The position numbers and the translations under genes were made by a program. A DNA stretch of 64,000 bases from Salisediminibacterium beveridgei (lineage in GTDB: Bacteria; Bacillota; Bacilli; Bacillales; Salisediminibacteriaceae). Below the pieces are notes generated by a model that searched no databases, was not told the DNA's origin, and saw only the letters and a list, made by a program, of their open reading frames with translations. The stretch lies in the NCBI RefSeq assembly GCF_001721685.1, contig NZ_CP012502.1, forward strand, positions 2,108,001-2,172,000, written 5' to 3'. Shown one piece after another: positions 9,138-17,421 of the stretch; within the stretch, counting starts at the first letter, position 1, and every line of letters begins with the position of its first letter.

Positions 9138-9563
9138 TCAGAACTTTTTTTCCATCGTGACATGTTCGATACCGGCATCCAGAAAAATATCTGAGATCGT
9201 TTCATACCCGATGTGATGGTAAAAAGGTTCAGCATGCGTTTGAGCATTAAGGATTAAAGAAGCACAGCCGTTTTCCACTGAGATTTCTTCCATTTTTTTC
9301 ATGATAATTGCACCTATGCCCTGATTTCTTTTTTCTTTCAGAACACAAACCCGCTCTGCTTTGCCCTGATTACCGGAAAATCGTAACCTGCCAGCGCCAC
9401 ATGGCACATCGTCACACGTTGCTAAAAAGTGCATAGCGTCTTTCTCCAATGCATCAATCTCGATGCTCTCAGGAACTCTCTGTTCTTCAATAAACACACG
9501 CCTTCTGATTGCGTAAACCGCATCTTTCTCTTTTTTTGAATCTGCTATCGTCACTTCAGTCAT
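9138..9563 (-). CDS. yjcF: GNAT family N-acetyltransferase (YjcF-like)
   Basis: 141 aa. A single GNAT domain: RRRVFIEEQ near the N-terminus, the acetyl-CoA loop AERVCVLKEKRNQGIG, and the C-terminal FYHHIGYE motif. Same size and neighbour as B. subtilis YjcF, whose substrate is not known. It starts 9 bases after yjcG ends, with GTAGGAGTG as ribosome site, so it is the second gene of a two-gene operon. Confidence 0.87.
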   Translation of the reverse strand: MTEVTIADSKKEKDAVYAIRRRVFIEEQRVPESIEIDALEKDAMHFLATCDDVPCGAGRLRFSGNQGKAERVCVLKEKRNQGIGAIIMKKMEEISVENGCASLILNAQTHAEPFYHHIGYETISDIFLDAGIEHVTMEKKF

Positions 9564-9572
9564 CTGACACTC

Positions 9573-10085
9573 CTACTTTCCGATCAGAAATGTTTCATAC
9601 GTTGTCCATGTGCCGTCGTCAAGCTGATATAAAAGAGAAAAGCGATCAATCGTCTCTTCGTGAGAAATCTTTTCCATCTTCAAACGTCCAATAACATCCT
9701 GCATCTCATCATACATCATGTCCTGACCAACAGTAATATGCGGCACAAATGAATGCTCCTGAACAAAATTCAAGCTCCCACTGTTCAACTGATGATGAAG
9801 ATCAAAAAGTTCCTTTGTTTCCTCGACCTTCATGTAAATCGTGTTTGTCGTAGGATAAAATGTACTGTATTTAATCACTTTCAATTGAAATGGCGACGCA
9901 TTCTCAGCTACTTTCCTGATCGATAACACCACTTCTTCAAGCTTACGATCATCATTCAGTTCAAAAGGTTCCTTCAGTGTGATGTGCGGTGGCACTTTGG
10001 CATACTTGGTATCATAACGTTTCCGATAAGAGTTCGCAAGATCCTGAAGCTTCTTTGATGGAAATACTGCAACTCCATATTTCAT
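9573..10085 (-). CDS. yjcG: 2H phosphoesterase / 2'-5' RNA ligase-like protein (YjcG)
   Basis: 170 aa. Two HxT motifs, HITLKEPF and HITVGQDM, about 80 residues apart, define the 2H phosphoesterase fold; length equals B. subtilis YjcG. The physiological substrate is unknown, but members act on cyclic phosphate ends of nucleotides or RNA. The start MKYGVAVFPS follows GGGGAGGAATCAGTT; the frame extends 24 codons upstream without a ribosome site. First gene of yjcG-yjcF. Confidence 0.88.
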   Translation of the reverse strand: MKYGVAVFPSKKLQDLANSYRKRYDTKYAKVPPHITLKEPFELNDDRKLEEVVLSIRKVAENASPFQLKVIKYSTFYPTTNTIYMKVEETKELFDLHHQLNSGSLNFVQEHSFVPHITVGQDMMYDEMQDVIGRLKMEKISHEETIDRFSLLYQLDDGTWTTYETFLIGK

Positions 10086-10273
10086 AACTGATTCCTCCCC
10101 ATTTAATGACAGCGCTTTACTTATTATCATCATAATATACTTTTTCACATATATCAAAATCTTTTCCTTCTCTCAATCTGGTCAACCTGCCTCTCATGTT
10201 CTACAGCAACCGCCCGAGTATGGTAAAATAGAATAGATCATTTCAATTCAGACAGTCACAGGAGGAGATCATT

Positions 10274-10840
10274 ATGGCAGACAAAACGAGAGATCCGGTG
10301 CATTGCCACATTGTTGAGAATGCAACCAGAGAATTAATAAAAGAACGTGGTGTAACGATCGAAGATATTGCAGATATTGTTTATAACATGCAAGTTGAAT
10401 ACAACAATGGCTTAACCATGCAAGAATGTATTGACAGCGTGGATCGTGTACTCGAAAAAAGAGAAATTCAGCACGCTGTTCTGGTAGGTATTGAACTGGA
10501 CAAATTAGCGGAACAAAAGAAACTATCCGAACCGCTTCAATCCATTATCGAAATGGACGAAGGACTATTCGGAGTGGACGAAACCATTGCGCTTGGATCC
10601 GTTTTCGGGTATGGCAGCATCGCAGTGACGACTTTCGGCTATCTGGATAAAGCAAAGGAAGGTATTATTAAAGAACTCGACACAGAACCTGGTAATAAAG
10701 TACACACGTTTTTGGATGACTTGATCTGCAGTATTGCAGCGAATGCTTCCAGCCGTCTTGCACACCGCATCAGAGACCGTCAGGAAAAACTGCGGGACGA
10801 AGAAATCCAACGCCGCGACGAAGAAGAACGTATGAGTTGA
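10274..10840 (+). CDS. PgpA-like phosphatidylglycerophosphatase family protein (YutG/YpjQ type)
   Basis: 188 aa, all-helical. The C-terminal segment FLDDLICSIAANASSRLAH and the central GSVFGYGSIAVTTFGYLDK match the alpha-helical PgpA domain as found in the soluble Bacillus YutG/YpjQ proteins. PgpA removes phosphate from phosphatidylglycerophosphate in Proteobacteria; for the Bacillus homologues the reaction is not established. The tail (about residues 165-188) is highly charged. AGGAGGAGATCATT precedes the ATG. Monocistronic, with its own terminator. Confidence 0.8.
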   Translation: MADKTRDPVHCHIVENATRELIKERGVTIEDIADIVYNMQVEYNNGLTMQECIDSVDRVLEKREIQHAVLVGIELDKLAEQKKLSEPLQSIIEMDEGLFGVDETIALGSVFGYGSIAVTTFGYLDKAKEGIIKELDTEPGNKVHTFLDDLICSIAANASSRLAHRIRDRQEKLRDEEIQRRDEEERMS

Positions 10841-10846
10841 ATACCC

Positions 10847-10880
10847 AAAAAGCTGAGGATATATACTCCTCAGCTTTTTT
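10847..10880 (+). terminator. terminator after the PgpA-like gene
   Basis: AAAAGCTGAGGA, short loop, TCCTCAGCTTTTTT; it can also serve the convergent helicase gene. Confidence 0.92.
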
Positions 10881-10897
10881 GTGAACCCGGTTATGCG

Positions 10898-12028
10898 CTA
10901 TTCGTCCTGAACCATCAATTCACCGAAATAAAGACTTGCTTCTTTCAGGTTCAGCTTCAGTTCTTCTGCAATTTGCTTTAATCTGACCAGTTCCCCTTCA
11001 GTAACAATCGATACAACTGTGCCACTTTCGCCTGCACGCGCGGTCCTTCCAGCCCGGTGGAGATATTGTTTCTGATCATTTGCGAGATCGAAGTGAATCA
11101 CATGACTGACTCCTTTCACATCAAGTCCTCTTGAAGCAAGGTCTGTTGTGATCAGCAGATTCGCTTTTTGCTCGCGGAAATCCTTCATCGCCAGTTCTCT
11201 ACCTTGCTTTCCTTTGTCACCATGAAGTCCTGTTGCCTGTATACCGTTATACGTCAGCTTTTCCGTCACTTTATCCACATCAAAGCTATTGTTTAAAAAG
11301 GCCATGCCAAGAAAGCCGTGCATATGGGTCAGTTTACCGAGCATCTTTACTTTATCCCGCTTTTCTGAAACCAGAAACACATGTGTCATACTTTCTATCT
11401 GTTTCATAGACTGATTCACACGAATTTCAACCAGATTATCGATTCGTTCTTCTGCCAGATGCATCACGCGATCCGGTACTGTCGCTGAACAGATGATACG
11501 TTGCTCATTTTTCGGCACAGCCTTTTGAATCAGGTCCAATGTAGCCAGATGATCCGGTACAAACAGCTGATCCGCTTCATCAAAAACGAGTGTTTGAACC
11601 TCATGAACCTTAAGTTTTTTATCCTGAATTAATTCGCTGATTCTACCCGGCGTTCCAGTAATGACCTGCGGCTTCTTTTTCAGCTTTTCATACTGCCTTT
11701 TTACGTTTGCTCCACCAATCATGACTGCGGAGTGAATACTTGATCCTGTGCTCCATTTCCCCACCTCTTCATGTACCTGCATCGCCAATTCCTTTCCAGG
11801 AACAATAATAAGAAGCTGCACATTTTTCGATGACGGGTCAATTTTATTCATTCCCGGAATCAGATAACCCAGAGTTTTACCGGTTCCTGTAGGTGCTTCA
11901 GCGATCAGGGAATTTCCTTTCAGAGCAGCAGGTACCATCTCCTGTTGAACGGGTGTCCAATCTTTAAAATCTTCCTTTTTCCATTGTTTCTGTATCCATT
12001 CGGGTAATGATTCCAATAATGTATCCAT
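10898..12028 (-). CDS. yfmL: DEAD-box ATP-dependent RNA helicase (YfmL-like)
   Basis: 376 aa, the length of B. subtilis YfmL, a helicase that works in ribosome assembly, mainly of the 50S subunit. Motif I is APTGTGKT, motif II VFDEAD, motif III SAT, and motif VI HRAGRTARAG; the Q motif region includes WTPVQQE. It ends soon after the second RecA domain without a long RNA-binding tail. AAGGAGATTTAA precedes the start. Confidence 0.92.
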   Translation of the reverse strand: MDTLLESLPEWIQKQWKKEDFKDWTPVQQEMVPAALKGNSLIAEAPTGTGKTLGYLIPGMNKIDPSSKNVQLLIIVPGKELAMQVHEEVGKWSTGSSIHSAVMIGGANVKRQYEKLKKKPQVITGTPGRISELIQDKKLKVHEVQTLVFDEADQLFVPDHLATLDLIQKAVPKNEQRIICSATVPDRVMHLAEERIDNLVEIRVNQSMKQIESMTHVFLVSEKRDKVKMLGKLTHMHGFLGMAFLNNSFDVDKVTEKLTYNGIQATGLHGDKGKQGRELAMKDFREQKANLLITTDLASRGLDVKGVSHVIHFDLANDQKQYLHRAGRTARAGESGTVVSIVTEGELVRLKQIAEELKLNLKEASLYFGELMVQDE

Positions 12029-12142
12029 TTAAATCTCCTTCTTAAGCGAACTCGTTTCTATTCTATTATAGGCTAACCGTTCCAATATGAAAAGGTTAGC
12101 CTGAAAGCCTTACGGGTATAAGATAAATGAGGAGGGATACTG

Positions 12143-12478
12143 ATGTCAGATGAAAAAAAAGAGCTCGCTGACCGGATTTATTCTCAACTTGAAAACGTCA
12201 TTGATCCGGAACTCGGTGTGGACATCGTGAACCTGGGTCTGATTTATGAAGTCAACCTGGATGAAGAAAATAACGTCCATGTCAAGATGACACTCACAGC
12301 CATGGGGTGCCCTCTTGCAGGAACCATTGTTTCGGATATCAAAAACACGCTGTCAGAGCTTCAAGAGATCGGTGAAATCGGCGAGGATATTGATGTAGAG
12401 ATTGTTTGGAGCCCACCGTGGGATAAATCCATGATGAGCCGATATGCCAAAATTGCCCTTGGTGTTCATGAAAGTTAA
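12143..12478 (+). CDS. MIP18/DUF59 iron-sulfur assembly factor (YitW/SufT-like)
   Basis: 111 aa, full length for the family. It probably helps mature Fe-S proteins. The hallmark DPELGVDIVNLGLIY is near the N-terminus, a single conserved Cys lies in AMGCPLA, and the C-terminal WSPPWDKSMMS is diagnostic of the Bacillus YitW branch. GGAGGGATACTG precedes the ATG. No suf genes are adjacent. Confidence 0.88.
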   Translation: MSDEKKELADRIYSQLENVIDPELGVDIVNLGLIYEVNLDEENNVHVKMTLTAMGCPLAGTIVSDIKNTLSELQEIGEIGEDIDVEIVWSPPWDKSMMSRYAKIALGVHES

Positions 12479-12494
12479 AATGTGATACATTTAA

Positions 12495-12529
12495 AAAAGT
12501 CCAGCTCAATAAGAGGTTGGACTTTTTTT
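12495..12529 (+). terminator. terminator after the DUF59 gene
   Basis: AAAAAGTCCAGCTC, loop, GAGGTTGGACTTTTTTT. Confidence 0.88.
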
Positions 12530-12531
12530 CG

Positions 12532-12819
12532 TCAATCCATATTTTTTTTGTCCCTGATTTCAGTAAGTATGCCAATTACTGCTGAAAGACCCATCATGAT
12601 AAAAGATGTAATGAGCGTGATCATGAAAACCGCAGTGGCAATCCACCATCGCTGAGGATGAAGCATCCCTTCGTAAAACACTTCACCGGTATCCGGATCG
12701 ATATCAGGAGGCACCAGGTGAAAATTGAGTCCAAGAAATATTGCTGTTACGGCCCCGCCGAACGCTACAAGTATGGCGCTGTAAAGAAGAAGCTTTCTGT
12801 ATATTTCTCCATGTATCAT
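12532..12819 (-). CDS. small two-span membrane protein
   Basis: 95 aa, not recognised. Hydrophobic helices lie at about residues 8-30 and 56-82. The loop between them is acidic (DIDPDTGEVFYEG) and probably outside; the tail TEIRDKKNMD would be cytoplasmic. The ATG at 12819 has AAAGGAAG 11 bases upstream; an in-frame TTG at 12843 overlaps the aldo/keto reductase stop and is less likely. It follows that gene closely and is probably in its transcript. Confidence 0.65.
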   Translation of the reverse strand: MIHGEIYRKLLLYSAILVAFGGAVTAIFLGLNFHLVPPDIDPDTGEVFYEGMLHPQRWWIATAVFMITLITSFIMMGLSAVIGILTEIRDKKNMD

Positions 12820-12835
12820 TCTATTCCGCTTCCTT

Positions 12836-13678
12836 TCAACCAAAAGTTACCTCATCAATGTCATCAGGATTTTTACCCAAGCGTTCTCCGGTGTGAAGTT
12901 GATCAATGGCAGAGAGATCTTCCGTCGTCAATTCAAAATCAAAAATATCTGCATTCTCCTGAATACGGCTGATAGTAACGGATTTCGGAATCGTCACAAT
13001 CTCTTTTTGCAACATCCAACGAAGGATAATCTGTGCTTCGGTTTTCCGATATCTTCTCGATATTTCCTGAATAAACGGATCGCCGAATTTCTTCCCGCGT
13101 GCCAACGGACTCCACGCTTCAATTTGTATCCCCTTATTTTTGCAATACTGATGAAGTTCCTGTTGATTCAACCAGGGATGAAGTTCCACTTGATTGACCA
13201 TCGGCTGGATATCGCAGGATTGAATGAGTTTTTCAATATGCTTTGTATGAAAATTACTGACGCCGATTGCACGAACTTTCCCGTCGTGGTATAAGGTCTC
13301 CAAAGCTTTCCATGTGTCTTGAAACGTCTCCGTAATAGGCCAATGGATCAGATACAAATCCACAATTTCCAAACCGAGTTTTTCACGGCTCCGTTCAAAT
13401 GCTTTCAATGTCTCATCATACCCTTGTTCATCATTCCATACTTTTGTCGTGATGAACAAATCTCCCCGATCGACCCTGGATTCACGGATGGCTTTCCCGA
13501 CACTTTCTTCGTTCTGATAAAACGACGCGGTGTCTATCTTTCTGTAACCAGTATCCAAGGCAGTCCGGACTGCGGTTTCCACTTCTTCCCCTGCTTCAGA
13601 CTTATACACTCCAAGTCCAAAGCGAGGCATTTCAACGCCATTGGCCAATGTGACAACAGATGATAATGAATACGTCAT
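12836..13678 (-). CDS. aldo/keto reductase (YvgN/YtbE type)
   Basis: 280 aa (beta/alpha)8-barrel NADPH oxidoreductase. The catalytic tetrad is visible: Asp in IDTASFYQN, Tyr in the same segment, Lys in FITTKVW, His in YLIHWP. The NADPH-binding end is IPKSVTISRIQEN. Closest type is the Bacillus methylglyoxal/glyoxal reductase group, which detoxifies aldehydes; exact substrate unknown. The start at 13678 follows GGAGGGAAAAAA. Confidence 0.88.
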   Translation of the reverse strand: MTYSLSSVVTLANGVEMPRFGLGVYKSEAGEEVETAVRTALDTGYRKIDTASFYQNEESVGKAIRESRVDRGDLFITTKVWNDEQGYDETLKAFERSREKLGLEIVDLYLIHWPITETFQDTWKALETLYHDGKVRAIGVSNFHTKHIEKLIQSCDIQPMVNQVELHPWLNQQELHQYCKNKGIQIEAWSPLARGKKFGDPFIQEISRRYRKTEAQIILRWMLQKEIVTIPKSVTISRIQENADIFDFELTTEDLSAIDQLHTGERLGKNPDDIDEVTFG

Positions 13679-13751
13679 TTTTTTCCCTCCATCCAAAAGT
13701 TATAGGATCTCAAAAATTAGTATAACAAATCTTGGCATCTTTCGCTTTTCA

Positions 13752-15104
13752 TTAAAACTGATTTGAATATCTTCTCAATACGATCCGCAACCTGATGTAA
13801 AAACCGATAGCAGCGCTGGTCAGGCCGAGGGTGATGCCAATCCAGAAACCGATCGGACCAAGGTCTGTCAATGCCAGCATAAAGCCTGCAGGGAGTCCGA
13901 TCATCCAATAGGACACGAAGGCAATATAAAAGGGTAGAGTCACGTCTTTGTACCCTCGCAAGACACCTTGAAGACTCGATTGCAGGGCATCTGAAATCTG
14001 GAAAATGATTGCAACAATAAATAACACCATGGCGATGGCCACTACATCCGGATTATCTGTATACAAATAAGCAATCTGCTCTCTGAACAGAAACAGGAAA
14101 ACAGATCCGACCATCAGGAAACCAGTACCTCCCAAAACGCCGATCCAACTGTAATCTTTTGCTGATTGAAGTCTTTTGCCCCCTACAGAGTAGCCAACAA
14201 CAATTGTCAAAGCCATCGAAATGCTTAAAGGGATCATAAATAACAGAGAGGTGAAATTTAATACCACCTGATTCGCTGCAACAGTGACCGTCGTAAACAT
14301 CACACCAATCAATAACGTCACCACAGCAAAAATACTGGCTTCAAAAAACAAGGAAAGCCCCATCGGAATACCGATGGACAGCTGCTCTTTAAAAGATGTC
14401 CAGGAAGGTTTCACCCATTTGACAAAGAGCTTATACCGTCGAACCTTATCCACTCGAAACGTCATCATCACACCCGCAATAAACATAAACCAGAACGTTA
14501 TCGCTGTTGCATAACCGGCCCCGACTCCACCAAGCTGAGGAAAGCCAAAATGCCCGAAAATCAATGCATAGTTAAAGAAGAAATTGACCGGTAATGTCAT
14601 AAACAGAATATACATCGTAATCCTTGTGAACCCCTGTCCGTCAAAAAAATAACGGAGTACGGTAAACAAAAACAGCGGTAAGATCCCAAATGCCAACCCG
14701 ATTAAATAATGGTACGAAACGTCATGCACACCCGATTCCAGATTCATAAAAGAAATGACTGGTTCTAAAACAAAAAAACCTCCACCGATGACACCGATGG
14801 TTAACAAGACCGCCAGATAGATCGCCTGCATGGCGCTATGGTGAACTCTATGTCCGTTATCAGACCCCATTAAATGCGCGATAATCGTCGAAGTCGAGAG
14901 CAAGATCCCGTTCATCCCTGTGAAAATCGGCAGCCATAAACTTCCACCGATTGCGACGCCGGCCAGATCTTCTGTTCCTGCACGTCCAGACATCATCGTA
15001 TCCACGATATTCATCGAAAACATGCTGATCTGAGTTACCATAATCGGCCAAAGAATGACCAGAAATAATTTAAGTTTTTCCTGAAAGGAATCGGCGTGAT
15101 ACAT
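13752..15104 (-). CDS. MATE family multidrug/cation efflux protein (NorM/YojI-like)
   Basis: 450 aa, the typical length of the NorM branch, with 12 predicted membrane helices in two six-helix halves. The first helix PIMVTQISMFSMNIVDTMMSG and the start of the second half SIGIPMGLSLFFEASIFAVV are typical family segments. NorM-type proteins exchange sodium or protons for cationic drugs. AGGAGGAATCAAT precedes the ATG. The small acidic gene 15137-15301 lies upstream on the same strand. Confidence 0.88.
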   Translation of the reverse strand: MYHADSFQEKLKLFLVILWPIMVTQISMFSMNIVDTMMSGRAGTEDLAGVAIGGSLWLPIFTGMNGILLSTSTIIAHLMGSDNGHRVHHSAMQAIYLAVLLTIGVIGGGFFVLEPVISFMNLESGVHDVSYHYLIGLAFGILPLFLFTVLRYFFDGQGFTRITMYILFMTLPVNFFFNYALIFGHFGFPQLGGVGAGYATAITFWFMFIAGVMMTFRVDKVRRYKLFVKWVKPSWTSFKEQLSIGIPMGLSLFFEASIFAVVTLLIGVMFTTVTVAANQVVLNFTSLLFMIPLSISMALTIVVGYSVGGKRLQSAKDYSWIGVLGGTGFLMVGSVFLFLFREQIAYLYTDNPDVVAIAMVLFIVAIIFQISDALQSSLQGVLRGYKDVTLPFYIAFVSYWMIGLPAGFMLALTDLGPIGFWIGITLGLTSAAIGFYIRLRIVLRRYSNQF

Positions 15105-15136
15105 ATTGATTCCTCCTGTTCTTCAGCCCGGCTGAG

Positions 15137-15301
15137 TTATTCGTCTTTCTCCTTGAAATAATCAATCAATTCATCAATGCTCATGTCTTTATCCAGAAAT
15201 TCCATCACTTTTGCTTGATCGCGTTCATCCAAGTAAACGCCATCCTTATCGAGCGTTTTCCTGAGCTCTTCAAGAATATGTACTTTCATCAAGTCATCCA
15301 T
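15137..15301 (-). CDS. 54-aa acidic protein of unknown function
   Basis: Not recognised. Start MDDLMKVHILEELRK, end LIDYFKEKDE; about a third of the residues are Asp or Glu and the peptide is predicted to be helical. It has no membrane span. CAGGAGGCTTAATAAA precedes the ATG, supporting expression. It lies 32 bases upstream of the MATE gene in the same direction. Confidence 0.65.
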   Translation of the reverse strand: MDDLMKVHILEELRKTLDKDGVYLDERDQAKVMEFLDKDMSIDELIDYFKEKDE

Positions 15302-15342
15302 TTTATTAAGCCTCCTGACTGCAATCTCTATAGTGTAAGAAA

Positions 15343-15366
15343 ACCCCCCGGAATCATCCGGAGGGT
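15343..15366 (-). terminator. terminator downstream of tRNA-Val
   Basis: Reading the minus strand: CCCTCCGGA, short loop, TCCGGGGGG then TTTTC. It stands between the tRNA and the small acidic gene. Confidence 0.7.
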
Positions 15367-15379
15367 AATAATGTCATCA

Positions 15380-15454
15380 TGGTGGGCTGTACTGGGATCG
15401 AACCAGTGACCCCTTGGTTGTCGACCAAGTGCTCTCCCGCTGAGCTAACAGCCC
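15380..15454 (-). tRNA. tRNA-Val (anticodon GAC), CCA encoded
   Basis: 75 bases fold as a clean cloverleaf: acceptor GGGCTGT/ACAGCCC, D arm GCTC/GAGC, anticodon stem CTTGG/CCAAG, T arm ACTGG-TTCGATC-CCAGT, and encoded CCA. The seven-base anticodon loop is TCGACAA, so positions 34-36 read GAC (Val). Position 33, almost always U, is C here, which makes the identity call slightly less certain. It is followed by its own terminator. Confidence 0.85.
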
Positions 15455-15539
15455 TGACGTTGTTCAATTAGGTTTCATTTGCAGCGACAATTTATAATAT
15501 ACTTGAAAAATGATTAAAGGTCAATAGCCTGACCTGAAT

Positions 15540-15722
15540 TTATTCATCATACGTATATCTGAGCACATATCGGCGTTCATTCAGCTTCCGAATTTCCACT
15601 AGCGGACCTGTTTCGTATCCATTTATCCAGTTATCTTCGATTTTAGCTTTCATGCAGCCTGCCTGAAAGCGACTCGGGAAAATTTCATTCCAATAAATCC
15701 AGCGCGGTCGCTGATATGCCAT
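15540..15722 (-). CDS. 60-aa protein of unknown function
   Basis: Not recognised. MAYQRPRWIYWNEIFPSRF is rich in aromatic and basic residues; the end EIRKLNERRYVLRYTYDE alternates like a beta hairpin. GGAGGCGAGAATG places the second ATG at the best distance. Monocistronic, upstream of the tRNA. Confidence 0.6.
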   Translation of the reverse strand: MAYQRPRWIYWNEIFPSRFQAGCMKAKIEDNWINGYETGPLVEIRKLNERRYVLRYTYDE

Positions 15723-15790
15723 CATTCTCGCCTCCAACGATCATTCTCTCTCACAATGTTTACAGAATACCACCTTCAGATGAAAGATGC

Positions 15791-15822
15791 AAAAAAGAAG
15801 CAGCCTGGTAAGCTGCTTCTTC
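15791..15822 (-). terminator. terminator after the sigma/anti-sigma operon
   Basis: On the minus strand GAAGAAGCAGC, loop, GCTGCTTCTTTTTT. Confidence 0.9.
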
Positions 15823-15825
15823 GTT

Positions 15826-16725
15826 TCAGTTCCACTCCCATTCTCTCGAGAAGATATCATCGTCAAACCAGCCCTCTTGAAACTCCAGGCGATGCTCTGA
15901 ATGAAGCCAAAAGATATAATCTTCCGCTTCGAACAGATAGCTGTAGCCTGTAGTATCTTCCCCGTAGTCCACAAATCGATAGCCTTCGATCAACCACTCA
16001 TGAAATGGTGTCCCTTCCTCAGATTCATAAGATTCCACTTCTTCGTACTGGCTCAGTTTCTCAATCATTTCTTCAAAGAGCTTCTCTTTTTGACCGGAAT
16101 CTTCTGATACACGAAGAATCATTTGACCAAAATCAAACTCTTCATCCTGCGGTGTCAGATGAACCAGAAATGGTTCATCAGCTTCTTCGGTAGTCACTTG
16201 CCACTCTTCTCTGACATACGTGGTAAACGGGAGACCTTCTTCATGAAGCAACTGATAAGCCCGAATTCTTTCACCACCCTCAGGATATGTGGTGATCGAC
16301 TTCATTTCATCTCTTTCAACAGGGGAATCATGATTCCCTTCATCCGACTGATTTTCTTCTGAATCATTCCTGTCTGATTCATTATCAATGGCGTTTTCGT
16401 TCTTTTCATTGTTTTCATTTATTTCTGTAGCTGCGTGATTAACCGATTCTTCTTGTTCAGCATTCTCATTGTTTTCTCCAGTCATTGGAATGAAATCGAT
16501 ATTGATAACAAGTAAAAAGAAGATCGCCGCAGCTGCAATCATGGCCACTCTCGCATTCCAGACCCTTCTGTTCTGTATAGATTCAGCTTTGGGATCGCCT
16601 TTATCTTTCATTTCTTTCATTCCCTTTCTCATACTTGAAAAGCTGGCTTCGCGAGTCTTTTTTGATGGCGCGAATTGCAGTTTTTTCAGGATATCCTCTT
16701 CTGAGTTTCGGCCTTTTCTTGTCAT
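15826..16725 (-). CDS. membrane anti-sigma-factor-like protein
   Basis: 299 aa. A basic cytoplasmic N-terminus (about 1-57), one membrane helix (RVAMIAAAAIFFLLVINIDF, about 58-78), an Asn/Glu-rich linker to about residue 135, then an acidic extracytoplasmic domain with several Trp and Tyr. No zinc-binding HxxxCxxC anti-sigma motif is visible. The topology and the four-base ATGA overlap with the ECF sigma gene suggest that it binds and restrains that sigma factor. The outer domain is not recognised and may sense cell-envelope conditions. Confidence 0.7.
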   Translation of the reverse strand: MTRKGRNSEEDILKKLQFAPSKKTREASFSSMRKGMKEMKDKGDPKAESIQNRRVWNARVAMIAAAAIFFLLVINIDFIPMTGENNENAEQEESVNHAATEINENNEKNENAIDNESDRNDSEENQSDEGNHDSPVERDEMKSITTYPEGGERIRAYQLLHEEGLPFTTYVREEWQVTTEEADEPFLVHLTPQDEEFDFGQMILRVSEDSGQKEKLFEEMIEKLSQYEEVESYESEEGTPFHEWLIEGYRFVDYGEDTTGYSYLFEAEDYIFWLHSEHRLEFQEGWFDDDIFSREWEWN

Positions 16726-17276
16726 GCGTCCATCACCTCCTGATGCATATGCTCTTGAAGCATCTTTCTTGCCCTTCGCTGCAGTGCTTTCACAGAAAAA
16801 TTTGACTTTTTCATGATGGCAGCTGTTTCCTCAACCGTGAATTCTTCAATGACTCTGAGGTGAAGCACCGTCCTGTATGTTTCGGGCAACTCATTCATTA
16901 AAATCAGCGCCTCGCGAATTTCATCCTGTAGAATCACTTCATCTTCTGACGATGTTGTTAACGGACTCAGCGTCCTTAACTTTTCCTCTTCAGTTGCAAT
17001 GGACCGGTTCCGTTTTTTTGCCTGCCTGTGGTAATCCAGTACAGTATTTCTGGCAATGGAAAATACCCATGTCTTAAATGTTGACTTTCCACTGAACGTA
17101 TTCATTTTCATGGCCACTTTATAGAAGATGTCCTGCAAAACCTCTTCTGCATCATGGTAGCTCGCCACTTGACCGTATACATAACTAAATACCTGTGTGA
17201 CGTATAAATCATGGAGTCTTCGAAGTGCAAATTCGTCCCCGCTGATAGCCGCTTCAATCAACTCATGATCCTGCAT
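16722..17276 (-). CDS. ECF-type RNA polymerase sigma factor
   Basis: 184 aa. Region 2 spans about residues 20-90 (DAEEVLQDIFYKVAMKM, FKTWVFSIARNTVLDYHR) and region 4 about 118-170 (LPETYRTVLHLRVIEEFTVEETAAIM). The start at 17276 follows AAGGAGGTGAGCGT; the 11-codon upstream extension has no ribosome site. A possible own promoter, GGGACA-18 bases-CGTC, lies at 17302-17329, resembling ECF promoters but with imperfect -35. It probably forms a signalling pair with the downstream membrane protein. Confidence 0.88.
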   Translation of the reverse strand: MQDHELIEAAISGDEFALRRLHDLYVTQVFSYVYGQVASYHDAEEVLQDIFYKVAMKMNTFSGKSTFKTWVFSIARNTVLDYHRQAKKRNRSIATEEEKLRTLSPLTTSSEDEVILQDEIREALILMNELPETYRTVLHLRVIEEFTVEETAAIMKKSNFSVKALQRRARKMLQEHMHQEVMDA

Positions 17277-17395
17277 ACGCTCACCTCCTTCTAGCTTATT
17301 AGACGTCATTCATAGATCCAGGGTGTCCCGAAGAAATCAAAAGTTAGTTAGACGCCAAGTCAGACTTGCAAATTCAAACCGATCATACAAGAAGA

Positions 17396-17416
17396 AAACC
17401 GGCGATAAGCCGGTTT
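17396..17416 (-). terminator. terminator after the BCCT gene
   Basis: On the minus strand AAACCGGC, short loop, GCCGGTTTTCTTCTT. Confidence 0.85.
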
Positions 17417-17421
17417 CAGAA

